A stretch of 64,000 nucleotides of DNA from Leptobrachium leishanense. Taxonomy: Eukaryota; Chordata; Amphibia; Anura; Megophryidae. Positions within the stretch are counted from its first letter, which is position 1. Every line of letters begins with the position of its first letter. Shown one piece after another: positions 11,849-23,937 of the stretch. The DNA lies in the NCBI GenBank assembly GCA_009667805.1, contig CM019064.1, positions 276,005,662-276,069,661 of the forward strand, in the 5' to 3' direction. The notes beneath the pieces are model-generated. The model made no database searches, was not told where the DNA came from, and was given only the letters and a program-made list of their open reading frames with translations. The position numbers and the translations under genes are program-made.

Positions 11849-11969
11849 CAGGGGTCAGCAACAAGATGTTTTGGAACACCTTATCCCACAAGGACTATTT
11901 AACTCAACGAGTGTCTAAGTATTATGGAAAAGGTAGTTTCACAACATTTGGGATGGCCAGGTTGCTGAC
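11849..11969. mobile_element. Short hAT-type MITE
   Basis: The left end CAGGGGTCAGCAAC is matched by an inverted GTTGCTGACC. The flanks CCTTAAGA (11841-11848) and CTTTAAGA (11970-11977) differ at one base, fitting an 8-bp duplication with the last four bases of the right terminus lost. CAGGGGTC is a common hAT terminus in vertebrates. Confidence 0.55.
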
Positions 11970-11977
11970 CTTTAAGA

Positions 11978-12480
11978 TGATTTTAAAACTTACCTTCTCT
12001 ACAGCTATGGCTCTCTAATCCTCCGGACCAGACATGCTGCCGATTTCCTGCAATTCAAATCAAACATGACCACAGAGATAGAAGAGCAGAAGGCTGGACC
12101 TAAATTGGTTCACCTGTCATGGTTCCAATGCCTGAAGTTCAGGTCAGCTCTTCTGGTCTGAGCTTCTGGGAGGAGCAAAACCCCTGCATGTGGAGGGCTG
12201 AATCAGCCAGATAAGATCCTGCAGGCTGGGGCGGGGTGGTGGTGAGAATATTCACTTATCGCACCACATTAGAGTTGTGTAATGGTTCTGCAAGTTACTA
12301 GTTCAGTCTCATCACACAAGTCCCATGTGGGCTGTCAGTAAAACAGCCAGAATATAGTATCTTCAAGACTAACCATTTGTCACTATTTTTTTTATTTTTA
12401 ATGGGGAAACTATCCTAGGTAATGTATTTTGCATGAGTAACCATTACACACTGCATTTTCAGGGCAATGGCCAGTTCAGA
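11978..12480. other. Intron sequence, no gene seen
   Basis: No recognisable gene or repeat terminus was found here. Confidence 0.4.
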
Positions 12481-12660
12481 GGGGTCATTCACTAACCTCC
12501 AAATTGGCATCGAATTGCACTGAACAGTGAATTTCACTGTTCGGTGCAATTTTGGGATAATTCGTCTATTCACTAAGCTGTCAATTTGCCAAATACAAAT
12601 GAATTGACAACGAAATACAATGCAATTAGCCACAATTGGCACCAAAATTGTCCCATAGAA

Positions 12661-12980
12661 CAGTGGTTCCCAACTGCGGTCCTCAAGTACCCCTAACAGG
12701 TCAGGTTTTCCAGATCTCTGAAGCTCAGCACAGGTGATATGATTTGCTGCTCAGTGATTGCAGGATTCAGTCTGGCTTTCGACAAAATGATCAGCAAAAT
12801 CTGGCCTGTTAGGGGTACTTGAGGACCGCGAACAGGCCAGATTTTGCAGATCACTTTGGGGAAAGCCAGACTGAATCCTGCAATCACTGCGTAGCAAATC
12901 ATATCACCTGTGCTGAGCTTCAGAGATCTGGAAAACCTGATCTGTTAGGGGTACTTGAGGACCGCGATTTGAAACTACTG
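12661..12980. mobile_element. hAT MITE 'CAGTGGTTCCCAAC', long internal palindrome
   Basis: The element starts CAGTGGTTCCCAAC. The flanks CCATAGAA (12653-12660) and CCATAGTA (12981-12988) are an 8-bp duplication with one change. Inside, about 12690-12815 and 12830-12955 are inverted copies of one another, so this copy is nearly twice the length of its relatives at 35949-36134 and 38937-39120. GAGGACCGCG occurs both in the middle and at the right end. Confidence 0.82.
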
Positions 12981-13080
12981 CCATAGTAGACTATTGTGTC
13001 TTCTATTCACGGAATGCCAAATTGCACCAAAATTGCAGTGCAATTCCCTGATTTTAGGTGTTTTATTTCGACAGTTTTAA

Positions 13081-14203
13081 CCCCTTCGCTGCGGAGAACG
13101 TGTGGGGAACGTCCTCATTGACTCCCGCTATATGCGGAGGACGTACCCCACACGTCATCCGCAAGCAGGAGCCCCAGCGGAGATACCCATCTCTCTGTCC
13201 GGGGTCCCGTAGCGTTCTGGCTTCAGGGAAGCCAGGCGCTGAAAATAGGCCGGCCCCTGACGTCTGACGTCAATGCGCCATGCGTGATTATGTCATTTTC
13301 AGGCGACCCCCGGCAATGCCGGGAGATCACCTGAAAGGGAGGGGGGATCTTTTTGGATCCCTCTCCCTCCCGATCGGGAGTGTTTACAGTAAAGCCCTTT
13401 AAAGCAGTGCCTTTTTTTAAACTCCTTACGTGCCAGATCGCGATCCAGCGCCATTCGGCACTAGATTGTGATCTAGCTCCAGTGGGGCCGCCATCTTGGA
13501 TGGCGGCTCCACCTCCGGGTCCCCCCTCGCCTCCTAACGTATCGCGCATAGCGCGATGACGTCAGATAGCCGGGGGACCCCTAGCTGCCTGGGGATTTCC
13601 CAAGGAACCCCGATATCTCCAGAACAGTGGCAGCTAGGGTGTCATTCGAAAAGGCCTGAGCATGACCTTTCAAATGATACCAAACATGACCATGTTCAAA
13701 GTAAAACAAAAAATTAATTTTTTTTTAAATAAAAATAAAAAAATTAACAAAATAAAAACATTTTTTTTGTGTTGTTTTTATTAATGCAGCAATATTGTTC
13801 ACATTTCAGTTATAATGTGAACAATGATGCTGCACTAATGATTTTTTGCTATGGGGTGCATTTGCTAAAAATCACGTAATTCCCCCCAAAAAATGTAACG
13901 AGTCCCCATTTCTAATTTTTTGTACACGCGCACCCCATAGAAAATATAACCGCAAATGCTCATGTGATAAAAACAAACTTTTTACACGCTGTAGATGACT
14001 AAAAATATGAATTTTATTGCATTTTTTGTTATAATATACAGGCAGGACATGACGTATACATATAAATGATATATTATGAATCTGCCGTGTCTGCCGGAAA
14101 GAACGATATATAATATGTCTGGGTCATATAATAAAATGTGGCTTTTAAATCGCGTTTAAACATGATCAGCACACAGCGGTGAAATGCCTCAGCAGTGAAG
14201 GGG
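13081..14203. mobile_element. TTAA-type MITE (piggyBac-like target)
   Basis: TTAA flanks both sides (13077-13080, 14204-14207), and the ends CCCCTTCGCTG and CAGTGAAGGGG are inverted. The GC-rich left half includes CCCGATCGGGA, GACGTCA and a palindrome around CGTGTGGGG...CCCCACACG. The AT-rich right half ends with GGGTCATATAATAAAATGTG. A second, diverged copy covers about 20372-21475. TTAA duplication is the signature of piggyBac elements; no transposase is present. Confidence 0.75.
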
Positions 14204-14595
14204 TTAAACAGATGAATCCCATAGCTTTCAAATTAAAAAGGTTATAACTTTTTTAATTTATGTTTGTAAAGACCATTTATTCTTTTTATTTTTTTAAAAA
14301 CTTTTTCATTTTGTATCAGACCTTTTTATTCTTTAGATAAATTTTTATTGATTGAAACTCTTACTAGGAGACTTCCTTTTTTGTTTTTAACATTCGGTTA
14401 AATTCACTGATGTCAATTTGGTGGTTATTGGTACAATTCGGTGGTTTTCACCGACATCCAATAACCGCTTCGGTGACCTCAATTTCGACAAAATATGGTG
14501 ACCATTCGCTAAATAGTGAATTTGTGTATTTTCAGTGAAATGGAATCGATGAAATACGACGGAAAAAAAAGCACCAAAATTGCGTGAACAGACCC

Positions 14596-14940
14596 TTTTG
14601 TGCGATAAAAAAATAGTATATTCTTTTTACACTTTTGATGACAAAGTTAAGCTAGTTTATAATTAAAGTATATGAGTACCATCACAAATGAGTGGGGTGA
14701 AGCTGGTAGTTTTCTGACCGCATCACGTTCTGAGAATAATTTTCTCAGGTGGCAAGCAGAGTAGTATATAAATCAGTAGGTGTACCGCCAATGCCGTCCA
14801 TGCCTTTATCAGAGATATGGATTAAATAGGCATGTCTACAGGAACTAAAACACTCGCAAGTTTAGCAATAACATTTTGTTTCTTGAAGCTGCCATAACTG
14901 TGAGTGGATGACTTTTGCCACCATTCTCAGTCCACCTTCA
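14596..14940. other. Intron sequence, no gene seen
   Basis: No recognisable gene or repeat terminus was found. Confidence 0.4.
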
Positions 14941-15286
14941 GGCCGATGTCAGACAAGTGTTTTTGAGAGCGTAAGGAACGTCTGCGAGAGTGGACGTTCC
15001 TTCCACTCTGACGCCCATCTGCCCACCATGCTGAGCGCAGTCAGTGCGCTCAGCTCTGCAAGGCTCGATCCTCCTATGGAGGATCACGCTTTGCAACCCT
15101 GTTAAACGAGCGTCGTAGCGCTTTGACGGGGAGGCTTTCAGCATGGCTGCAGCACGTCCACTGTAGCGTGCAATATGTGCATGCACTTCAGCGTGTGGTG
15201 GCCTTGTTGAAGCGTCACAATGCTATGACAGACGCCGGGAGCCACCTCATTATGGGCGCACATAGTGTGCTTGTCTGACCCCGGCC
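14941..15286. mobile_element. Harbinger-like MITE, subfamily 2
   Basis: The ends GGCCGATGTCAGACAAG and TTGTCTGACCCCGGCC are inverted. The flanks are TCA and TTA, an imperfect 3-bp duplication. The interior is CpG-rich and contains TGAGCGC and CGATCCTC, also present in the copy at 37268-37602. Confidence 0.68.
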
Positions 15287-16133
15287 TTAGCCATACACCA
15301 GCCAGAGAAGAGCCCCAAAAGCAAATTTAAGAGATATAAAATATTTTTCACAAATTGCACAAGTTGATTGTATACTGCTGAGCTGACTGATCGGACAACA
15401 GTGGTTTTGTTCCTTTTCTTCAATGCAATTTTCAGTGTGTATTTAACCCATTTACAAGGGTTAAACACAAGCTGCCCAGCTGTTCAAATCAAAATGACAA
15501 GGTCCTTGGAATTGGAATCTATGTTCAAGAGTGAAACTAATGTTTGTAGAAAGTAGTGTTTTTTTCCATACTTGCTGGTTTATCAACATAGCAGAAACAA
15601 AAGAAATCACCAGATAACATTCTTGTAACAGTTTCTATACCATTCCAAACATGAAGTGCAACAGACTGGAATGATCACGGTTTTCTTCCAGAAATCATAT
15701 AGTTAAACACATTGTTGTAACCCCCTACCCTCCTGGGATGGACTGCAGATTGATGCTTGGATATAATGCTTAGCACACTTCATCACTTTTATGCTTGAAA
15801 TCACTGATCCGGCTTGTCCTCAGATTCTACTTGGTACCTTGGTACTTTTGCTGCTTTCCCAAAATGTCATTGTTTTCCCTGATTGCCTTCTGAAGTACAC
15901 TACCTGAAAACAGTACCTGAAAAACCGCAGCTGCTTAAAAGCTGTCAATTAATTTGGCTCTTAAACTGGTTTATAAATTGACCTTTAAAGCCCCTTGCCT
16001 TTGTGCGAACCTAATTCCTCCAATTATTTTGATGTCTGTTTAGAAGGAGATTCCTTTTCTATTAAGGAAACAAATGCTTTGCCACACTTGTAAGAGAGTG
16101 CTGCTTCTATGGAAAAATATTGTTTTACTCTAA
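15287..16133. other. Intron sequence, no gene seen
   Basis: No gene. 15735-15775 (GGGATGGACTGCAGATTGATGCTTGG, given here only in part) resembles the left part of the second TTAA-type element near 20378, so a small fragment of that family may be present. Confidence 0.4.
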
Positions 16134-16590
16134 GGCTAATGTGAGATGAACGCACTCTGCATGCGTGTATAACGAACGTACGTACTGACGGAAGATACTG
16201 TAGACACCACAGGGTCTGTTTTTTTTGACGGATGTAGAAAAATAGGGAAATACGGGAAACAAAATTAATTAAAATTAAAAGACAGGTACAGTCAGTCAGA
16301 CCAAAAAAACTTCTGAGCGTCAATGTGATGGACGTCGCAAATGCACACTGTCTGACGTCGCGTCATCATGCACACATGCCACTACGCGGACGTGGTGCAC
16401 TCTGGGTGTCCGCCGTAGCGCTTTTACGTTGAGGCCTAAATGGTGTCCGTTGCCACCTGCGTGATGCGTGCGCACTTCGGTGCGCATGTACTTCGTGTGT
16501 TGGTCTCTATTGATCACAAATCAATGCTACGACGGAAATTAAACTGTGCGGCAACACGGACGTGGTGACTGCGTTCGTCTGACGCTAGCC
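16134..16590. mobile_element. Harbinger-like MITE 'GGCTAGGGTCAGAC', duplication TAA
   Basis: The left end GGCTAATGTGAGATGAACG and right end CGTTCGTCTGACGCTAGCC are inverted, with TAA on both sides (16131-16133, 16591-16593). The CpG-rich body contains ATTGATCACAAATCAATGCTACG, recognisable again at 32880 and 48885. Other copies are at 46387, 48510, 52778 and 57588, with partial ones at 32852 and 34184. Confidence 0.82.
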
Positions 16591-16794
16591 TAAGAAGACA
16601 TTTACCTGCTACAATTGTATCCTTCACCTGTCTGATTTTAAAGCATCATTGTTTTACAATCCACATCAAAGTTTCTCCTTATTGCAGAACAACACAGGAA
16701 AAGATCAGTGTTTCCTCAAAGTTAAAACTCTCGGGTCACTGTTCCCTAGTTAATGCTAACGTTAGCTTCTCGATGTGCAAGCGTTAACGCACAC

Positions 16795-17307
16795 CCCCCA
16801 TATTACATTACTGACGCTAACCCAGTAGCGCATCACTTTTGCGCTAGCTTGCACGAGTTTACTGTACTTTGCGCTCCCCATGTTAAGTATAGGATGCGCA
16901 ATCAGTAATTAGTGTTTAGAGAAGTAAAGAAATACAAAGTGCTAGCGAAATTACTGTCAGGTCGCTTAAGTCAAAATTTTACCACCTTCTAAAAGCTGGT
17001 GTTAAATGATTCTGCAACTGCAAAATCATTCAGCACCCCCTAAAATCCCCCCAATAAATCTGATACTCACCAGTCATCCCACAGCGTGAATGGTGTTCCA
17101 ATCCGCTGTTCCTTGTCGCAAGGAGTAGAGTGAGACTGGGAATAGTTCCCAGTCTTTCTCCGCAATCTCGCGGCCTGGCAGTGCAACGCTGCATGGAGTC
17201 CTATGGACTCCAGGGGGTGATAGTCATGGTGGCGCGGAAGCGCTACCGCGATAATCCTACTGGTTAATGCTGCATTCCTGGGCGAGATGCTGAGCATTAA
17301 CATGGGG
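16795..17307. mobile_element. 'CATATTACATT' MITE fragment, host of the hAT insertion
   Basis: It shares its order of motifs with 28366-29013: CATATTACATT, then AACGCTAAC, then AAAAGCTGGTG, ATACTCACC, GGGAGACTGGG-like and GGGGATGCTA. It is cut at 17307 by the hAT-type element, whose duplicated target ATGCTATA belongs to the GGGATGCTAAGG-like part of the MITE. Confidence 0.55.
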
Positions 17308-17315
17308 ATGCTATA

Positions 17316-19489
17316 CAGTGGTGAAGTACCAGGGTCGCAGCGGGTGCACTTGCGACCGGGCCCTGACATTCCACCACTGGAGGGGGGCCCAGTGCCGCCA
17401 CCAGATTCCTACAATCAGATTCCGCCGCTCGCGTGGGATGGGAACCACCTGACCAGTGCACGAGATCTTGCGAGAACTCGACTGCGCTGGTCAGGTGGTT
17501 CCCGGCGAGCGGCCAAGCTGCATGCCGCCAGCGGTCACTCGGGAGAGGAACAGCGCAGAGCAAGGTGAGTGCTGGGTGCAAATACATCCATGAGCAGGGG
17601 GCAAATACATCCATGAGCTGGGGCAAATACATCCATGTGAGCTAGGGGCAAATAATATATCCATGAGCTGGGGGCAAATACATCCATGTGAGCTGGGGGC
17701 TAATATGCCCATGTGAGCTGGGAGGCAAATATACCCATGTGTGAGCTGGGGCATATATACCCATGTGTGAGCTGGGGCAAATATATACCCATGTGCGAGC
17801 TGGGGCAAATATACCCATGTGTGAGCTGGGGCAAATATACCCTTGTGTGAGCTGGGGGCAAATATACCTATGTGTGAGCTGGGGGAATATATATTCATGT
17901 GTGAGCTGGGGGCAAATATATACCCATGTGCGAGCTGGGGCAAATATACCCATGTGCGAGCTGGGGTAAATATACCCATGTGCGAGCTGGGGCAAATATA
18001 CCCATGTGTGAGCTGGGGCAATATATACCCATGTGTGAGCTGGGGCAATATATACCCATGTGTGAGCGGGGGCAAATATATCCATGTGTGAGCGGGGGCA
18101 AATATATCCATGTGTGAGCTGGGGCAAATATACCCATGTGTGAGCTGGGGCAAATATACCCATGTGTGAGCTGGGGCAAATATACCCATGTGTGAGCTGG
18201 GGCAATATATACCATGTGTGAGCTGGGGGCAAATATACCCATGTGTGAGCTGGGGCAATATACACCATGTGTAAGCTGGGGCAATATATACCCATGTGTG
18301 AGCTGGGGGCACTATATACCCATTTGTGAGCTGGGGCAATACATACCCATTTGTGAGCTGTGGCAAATATACTCATGTATGAGCTGTGGCAATATATACC
18401 CATGTGTGAGCTGGGGCAATATATACCCATGTGTGAGCTGGGGCAATATATACCCATGTGTGAGCTGGGGCAATATATCCATGTGTGAGCTGGGGCAATA
18501 TATCCATGTGTGAGCTGGGGCAATATATACCCATGTGTGAGCTGGGGGCAATATATCCATGTGTGAGCTGGGGGCAATATATCCATGTGAGCTGGGGCAA
18601 TATATTCATGTGCGAGCTGGGGCAATATATCCCTGTGCGAGCTGGGGCAATATATCCATGTGCGAGCTGGGGCAATATATCCATGTGTGAGCTGGGGCAA
18701 TATATCCATGTGTGAGCTGGGGCAATATATTTCCATGTGAATTGGGGGCAATATATACCCATGTGTGAGCTGGGGCAATATATACCCATGTGTGAGCTGG
18801 GGCAATATATACCCATGTGTGAGCTGGGGGCAATATATACCCATGTGTGAGCTGGGGCAATATATCCATGTGTGAGCTGGGGCAATATATACCCATGTGT
18901 GAGCTTGGGGCACTATATCCATGTGTGAGCTGGGGCAATATATACCCATGTGTGAGCTTGGGGCACTATATCCATGTGTGAGCTGGGGAAATATATCCAT
19001 GTGAGCTGGGGCAATATATCCATGTGTGAGCTGGGGCAATATATCCATGTGAGCTGGGGCAATATATCCATGTGAGCTGGGGGCAATATATATCCATGTG
19101 TGAGCTGGGGGCAATATATATCCATGTGAGCTGGGGCAATATATATCCATGTGAGCTGGGGGCAATAAATCCATGTGAGCTGGGGCAATATATCCATGTG
19201 TGAGCTGGGGCAATATATCCATGTGAGCTGGGGCAATATATCCATGTGAGCTGGGGGCAATATATATCCATGTGTGAGCATGGGGCAATATATATCCATG
19301 TGAGCTGGGGCAATATATAGCCATGTGAGCTGGGGAAATATATCCATGTGAGCTGGGGGCAATACTATCTTTTTATATTGCAGGGGGAAAAAAAGTAAAA
19401 ATATAGATTTTTTTTGGGGTGGGAGGGGGTAGAGGGGGCCCTACATGGATTCTTGCACCGGGGCCCTCAGGTTTCTAGTTACGGCACTG
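17316..19489. mobile_element. hAT-type element filled with minisatellite, duplication ATGCTATA
   Basis: The left end CAGTGGTGAAGTACCAGGG and right end TTTCTAGTTACGGCACTG are inverted relatives (CAGTG...CACTG), each followed inward by GGGCCC. Perfect 8-bp duplications ATGCTATA lie at 17308-17315 and 19490-19497, as made by hAT transposases. About 1.8 kb of the 2174 bp is minisatellite (17574-19361). The left shoulder carries an inverted repeat (GGGAACCACCTGACCAG near 17440 and its complement near 17498). No transposase is encoded, so it is non-autonomous. Confidence 0.88.
17574..19361 (-). repeat. AT-rich minisatellite array 2
   Basis: About 65-70 units of 24-30 bp, reading on the plus strand GGGGCAA(TA)nCCATGTGTGAGCT. 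On the minus strand this is the same unit as array 1 (5430-6462), usually with an extra CA (CTCACACATGG versus CTCACATGG). The left edge has 'CATCCATGAGC' variants without the TG; the middle has CCCATGTGTGAGC; the right end alternates both forms. The minus strand is open for 560 residues (17642-19324) in repeats of PQLTHGYI / PAHTWVYIA. This follows from the unit having no stop in that orientation and is not evidence for a gene. Confidence 0.92.
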
Positions 19490-19497
19490 ATGCTATA

Positions 19498-20371
19498 GGA
19501 AGATCTGCAGGCGCGAAGAAGAGAATAGAGCCCTTTGTCCTGTCATTTATTTTTCAGTTGTGCATGTAGAACCATTATTGTTTCGACCTTGATACACTTG
19601 AACAAAATTTCTTGCATTAAAAATCTGCTGTTTTAGTGAGTTATTAATGGACCTCTTATTTTCTCTTGCCCTATGACACATCAAACCCTTCCAGTATTCC
19701 CTTTTCAAAAAATCTTATGATCCAAGATCTCCTCAAAGATATTACTCATACATTCTACATATTTTATAGAAATTGTAAAAAATGGCAATGAACTACAACA
19801 ATTCTAATATGACAAATATTGCCAAGCTCATTTTGAGTATATGGAGACCTTGTTTGGTGGACTACAAAAAACACTCACACTGTGTTCCCCTTCCAAAAAC
19901 ATTGAGTTAATTATACATTTCACCTTTCCCAATCATCAACTACGATTTAATTTAGCAACTATGCATAACATACATTCAGTTTTTTCATGTATAACTGCTC
20001 AAACTCCACAGGCTGGATCCATTTTCACACAGAGGAGAGCTGCTACTTCCACCCTTAAATAAATAAGGTCAAGGGTAATTTGATAAGATACTGAACTATA
20101 GCGTTCATTGATAAACCTCACAGCATCTAATGAGATGGGAAAGTTACTCTCAAGAAGACATATGAGGCAAGAACATAGATGTCCGGGCTCTTAGGGCACT
20201 TCTTTTGGGATTCAGAAGTTTGCCTGAGAAAACTTCTCCATAAGCCCTTACTGTGTGTCCTAGAGAAGAAAGGGAGGGGAACATGCAGCGATTACAGATA
20301 CACTTCATTTTTTGCATTCAAAATCAGCGGTGTATGAGTAAAAAAAAGTCCACTGGAGCCAACTTCTTCTC
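19498..20371. other. Intron sequence, no gene seen
   Basis: Unique, AT-rich sequence with no recognisable repeat terminus. The first 30 bases may be the remainder of the MITE cut by the hAT insertion. Confidence 0.4.
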
Positions 20372-21475
20372 CTAACCAGGATGGACTTTGAAGATTGATG
20401 CTTGGATATTTTACCAGGTGCACTGCACCATTTTTGTGCCAACACAGGATGTGCTATGCCGTCCTGCAGCAAGTGGACTTTAATGCTGTGGAATGGCATA
20501 GCCCGTCCACAGGCTTTTGATCCCCCCCTCCCACAGATATTCACCTCTCTCTCTCTGGGGTCCTAAGCAGACTTCCTTGAAGTCAGATCTGCGTTATTAT
20601 ACCCCTCCCGGCGCACTGACGTCAACGCAAAGGGGTGCAATGATGTCAGTTGCCGGCACCCATCTATCTCGCTATTGCCAGAGGGGGGAGAAAGTCAAGA
20701 CTCTCAGTCTGACCTTTCCAGCGATGCATTTAATTAACCCCTCAGGCCCAGACCACGATCCGGCACCAATTGGCATTTGATCACGGCCTTTTTCCAGTGG
20801 GGACTGCTATCTTAGAAGTCAGTCCCCCATCTGGGTCACCCCTCATCAACTGACTTTTTCGCGCATGGCACGATGATGTTAGTTAGCTGGGTAACCCCTA
20901 GCTTGCCAGGGATTTCCTATGGTGGAGATGGAGGGGGGGGGGTCCTTTCAACCGGTGGAAATTAGAGGTTCATATTTGGTATCATTTGATAGGCCAGAGC
21001 ATGGCCTTTCCAATGATATCAAACATGACCAGGTCATCTGTAATTTAAATAAAACCAAAATAGATAAAAAATAAAATTTGTATTTTTTTTCATTTATTAA
21101 TGCAGCACTTTTAAATTAGAATCTGAACTGCATGAACAATTTTTTTTTTTTAGCTAAAATCACGTATTTCCTCAGAAAAATACAGTAACGAGTTCCCATT
21201 TGTATTTTTTTTTTTAAAAAAAGTGTACCCCATAGATTATATAACCGTAAAGGCTTGGATGATAAAATGTGAAAAAATTACTGTATACACTGTAGATGAT
21301 TCACATTTTAATGGAAATTCACATTTTTTGTTAAAGCATTCTGGCAGGGCATGACATATACCGATAATCATGATATATTATGAATCTGCCAAGTCTGCTG
21401 TAAAAAGGATATTTAATTTGTCTGGGTCATACAATAAAATGTGAAAAGATCACGTTTTTTTTCAACATTTAATCC
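20372..21475. mobile_element. Diverged second copy of the TTAA-type element
   Basis: It follows the same motif order as 13081-14203: GGGGTCCTAAGCAG, TGACGTCA, CGCGCATGGCACGATGATGT, GGTATCATTTGATAGGCC, CAAACATGACCA, TATATTATGAATCTGCC and GGGTCATACAATAAAATGTG. The outer ends are not clear, and no TTAA pair was found. Confidence 0.6.
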
Positions 21476-23925
21476 CCGACGTGTTGTCCTACTATTCTGC
21501 CATTGTGCCTTTGGAATCTCTAGGGAATACGACAGTATATTTTTCATTAATGTATCAATTACAAAATGTACATTTTGTAAACATCTGGATACTTAAAACT
21601 TGGACTCGTGTTATGGATGTCTACTTTTTCAACATTATTCTTGTCATGTAGTTCTAGTTCTTTTTATTTGTTTGTTCTCCTTGCATTAGTCCTTTCCCTT
21701 ATGACCTGCTACTTGATACTTTTTTGTTTTCAAGACAGCTGTTAAAGAGGCTCCATTGAGAAGGTAATCAGGAATTTTCAACACATTGTAAACTTTGATT
21801 TGTTATTGGTGAATACAGAATTATTGAGTCAATGTCAAAAAATTACAAAAAAAGCTTTTTAATCTGACCTTAGATTTTTTATATCGCATCTATATAATTT
21901 GTATTTAATGAACCTATTTTAAATAACTCCTAGTCTTCATTACCTAAAATACAGAACTTTTAGTTTTCTGTGTATGTCAACCTTTCTTATTCAACCACAC
22001 TTTTAAATAAAATTCCTTTCCTTCTTTAAAAAAAAAAAATAAAACACTTTGTGGTTACTTTTTACCATCTAACTAGAAATGGAAATTTATGGAAGAATGT
22101 CAGCTTAAAAGTATCTCCTTAGCAACCGCAATCTATTATCCCAGTTCATTGACTTTGCCTTATAATATCCATGGTTTCAAGACGAATTCTAGATGTGCTG
22201 CAGATGGAAATTGGTTTAAAAAGTAGTATTTGCATTTCATAGCCAGTTGCATTTACTTTTATTTTCCTGTGAATGCATATTTTTAGTAATTGTACGTCTG
22301 AGATCGTATTTGTTAAGTTGGGAAGTCGTGACAAAGCTCGTAGGCATTTTATGCAGTGGCTCTTGCTCTCTCCAAGGGCTCACTGCATGTCAGCTGTCTA
22401 GGTTTTGTATGGGGAAACAAAAGAATTGCTAAACAGTAAGACATCTAGTCCCTGTTCACACAGTGAAGTCAGAAATAAGAAACAGATGTGTTTTCACCTC
22501 TTAACACCCTTCCTCCACTTTTATGTCACCTTCATATTTTCGTGGCATTTGAAATAAACTTGACTTCTAAAAAATAAATAAATACAGAAAATGGTAACAG
22601 ACTGTTTCAAGGTCACAGGAAAGACTGGTTTTGCAGCTATTCCTTGAGTAAATAAATAATTATGCTTGAACAGACCCTCTATGCTTCAAATCTAACACTT
22701 TCTATAGGTGTATAAAAGGCTCTTTTGAGACCTCTAAAGTCCACATCTCTTTACCTAATGATGTGGAATTAATGTAAAAAGTACAGCAGTGTCTTTAGAC
22801 AATCTGCTTAGTGTTTCATTTAAACTTGGTCGTCTGTATGGTTTAAAGATGGAAATACACCAATTTAGAAAGCTGAAAGAAGCTGAATTGTTTTGTGGAT
22901 TTTTTCCCCTTTACTTGGATACCACCATACAGTCACTTTCTTCTCACAGCAGAGCACTCCTGCGGTGATATTGATAACATTCCTATGTTTCAGCTGGAAC
23001 CATTTAGGTTTTTTTGTAATTAAAGGCCTAAATTTTGTTTGTGGCATTCATTTCTAGCTCTTCTATGGCATGTGGAACACTGCCCTGAATTTGCTATTGT
23101 AAGTTACAGAGTTTGTTTTGTTCTGTTCATGTTTACAATAATATTTTTTTATTTGTTTGCAGCATTTACTTATGAATCTCCATGAGATTTAGCCGCATTT
23201 TAACCAAAAGAACCATAATTGTATGGCTGAGAAAATGCTATGATTTGGAAATTAAAAAAAAAAAAATATTTTCACAAAGCTGCTTTATTAAATACAGCCA
23301 GATTAAAAGTATGTAAATCAACATCAATGTATACTGTATCAATGTATGCATTTTTTTTATATGTGAGTATAGGTAAAACCAGACATTGAAATTGTTGGAA
23401 TTAGAATTTGCTTTGTCCATTTAATTCCCCATTCCTCGTTGTAAAACACTGTAGAAATTGTTGTAGCTTTGATAGTAATAATAATGTTAATGATGCACAT
23501 ATGGGTCAGCAAGGGCCCATAACGATTCCCGTGGAAAATGGATCCTTATTACTAGAAATAAAAGCACCATTTAAACAAACATATGTGCAGTGATGTGTCA
23601 TTTACATATAAGTGATGAACAATAACATTCCCTGCATATTGTATCCTCTCTGCGGAGGTTACCCTTCTTTAAATCGTAGCACTCAAGGTGAGGTATAGCA
23701 ATTAAATAAGATGATGAATACTCTAGTGATACTAACATCCCCAATGCTGTTTGCTACAATTAGTCTAATACTATATATACTGTATATATATATATATCAT
23801 AGCAATCTGCATTTAAAAATGTCAATATATCAAAATGACTAAATCTAATATTAATAATGATAGTTGCTTAGAAGAAAGGCTAAGCCACTAAGCCATATCT
23901 GTATACGTCTCAACTTTGAAGGGAT
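21476..23925. other. Long unique intron stretch
   Basis: About 2.4 kb, AT-rich, mostly free of recognisable repeats, apart from a TA tract near 23773-23796. This is the largest apparently transposon-free part of the intron and the best place to look for conserved regulatory DNA. No coding potential is recognised. Confidence 0.5.
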
Positions 23926-23937
23926 ACTCTAGGGCAG

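Larger units (their letters stand above)
12481..14595. mobile_element. Outer 'GGGTC(A/T)(T/G)TCAC' element, split by two insertions
   Basis: The left end GGGGTCATTCACTAACC and right end GTGAACAGACCC are inverted relatives of the family ends seen at 29806-29988. The native interior, rich in 'AATTGCAC' and 'TTCGGTG' motifs, occupies 12481-12660, 12981-13076 and 14208-14595. It is interrupted by the hAT MITE (12661-12980) and the TTAA MITE (13081-14203). Termini are imperfect, so the exact ends are approximate. Confidence 0.55.

Noticed and set aside
17574..19361. Regularly spaced repeats as a CRISPR array
   Set aside because: Units are contiguous 24-30 bp repeats without unique spacers, in a vertebrate genome and within a transposon.
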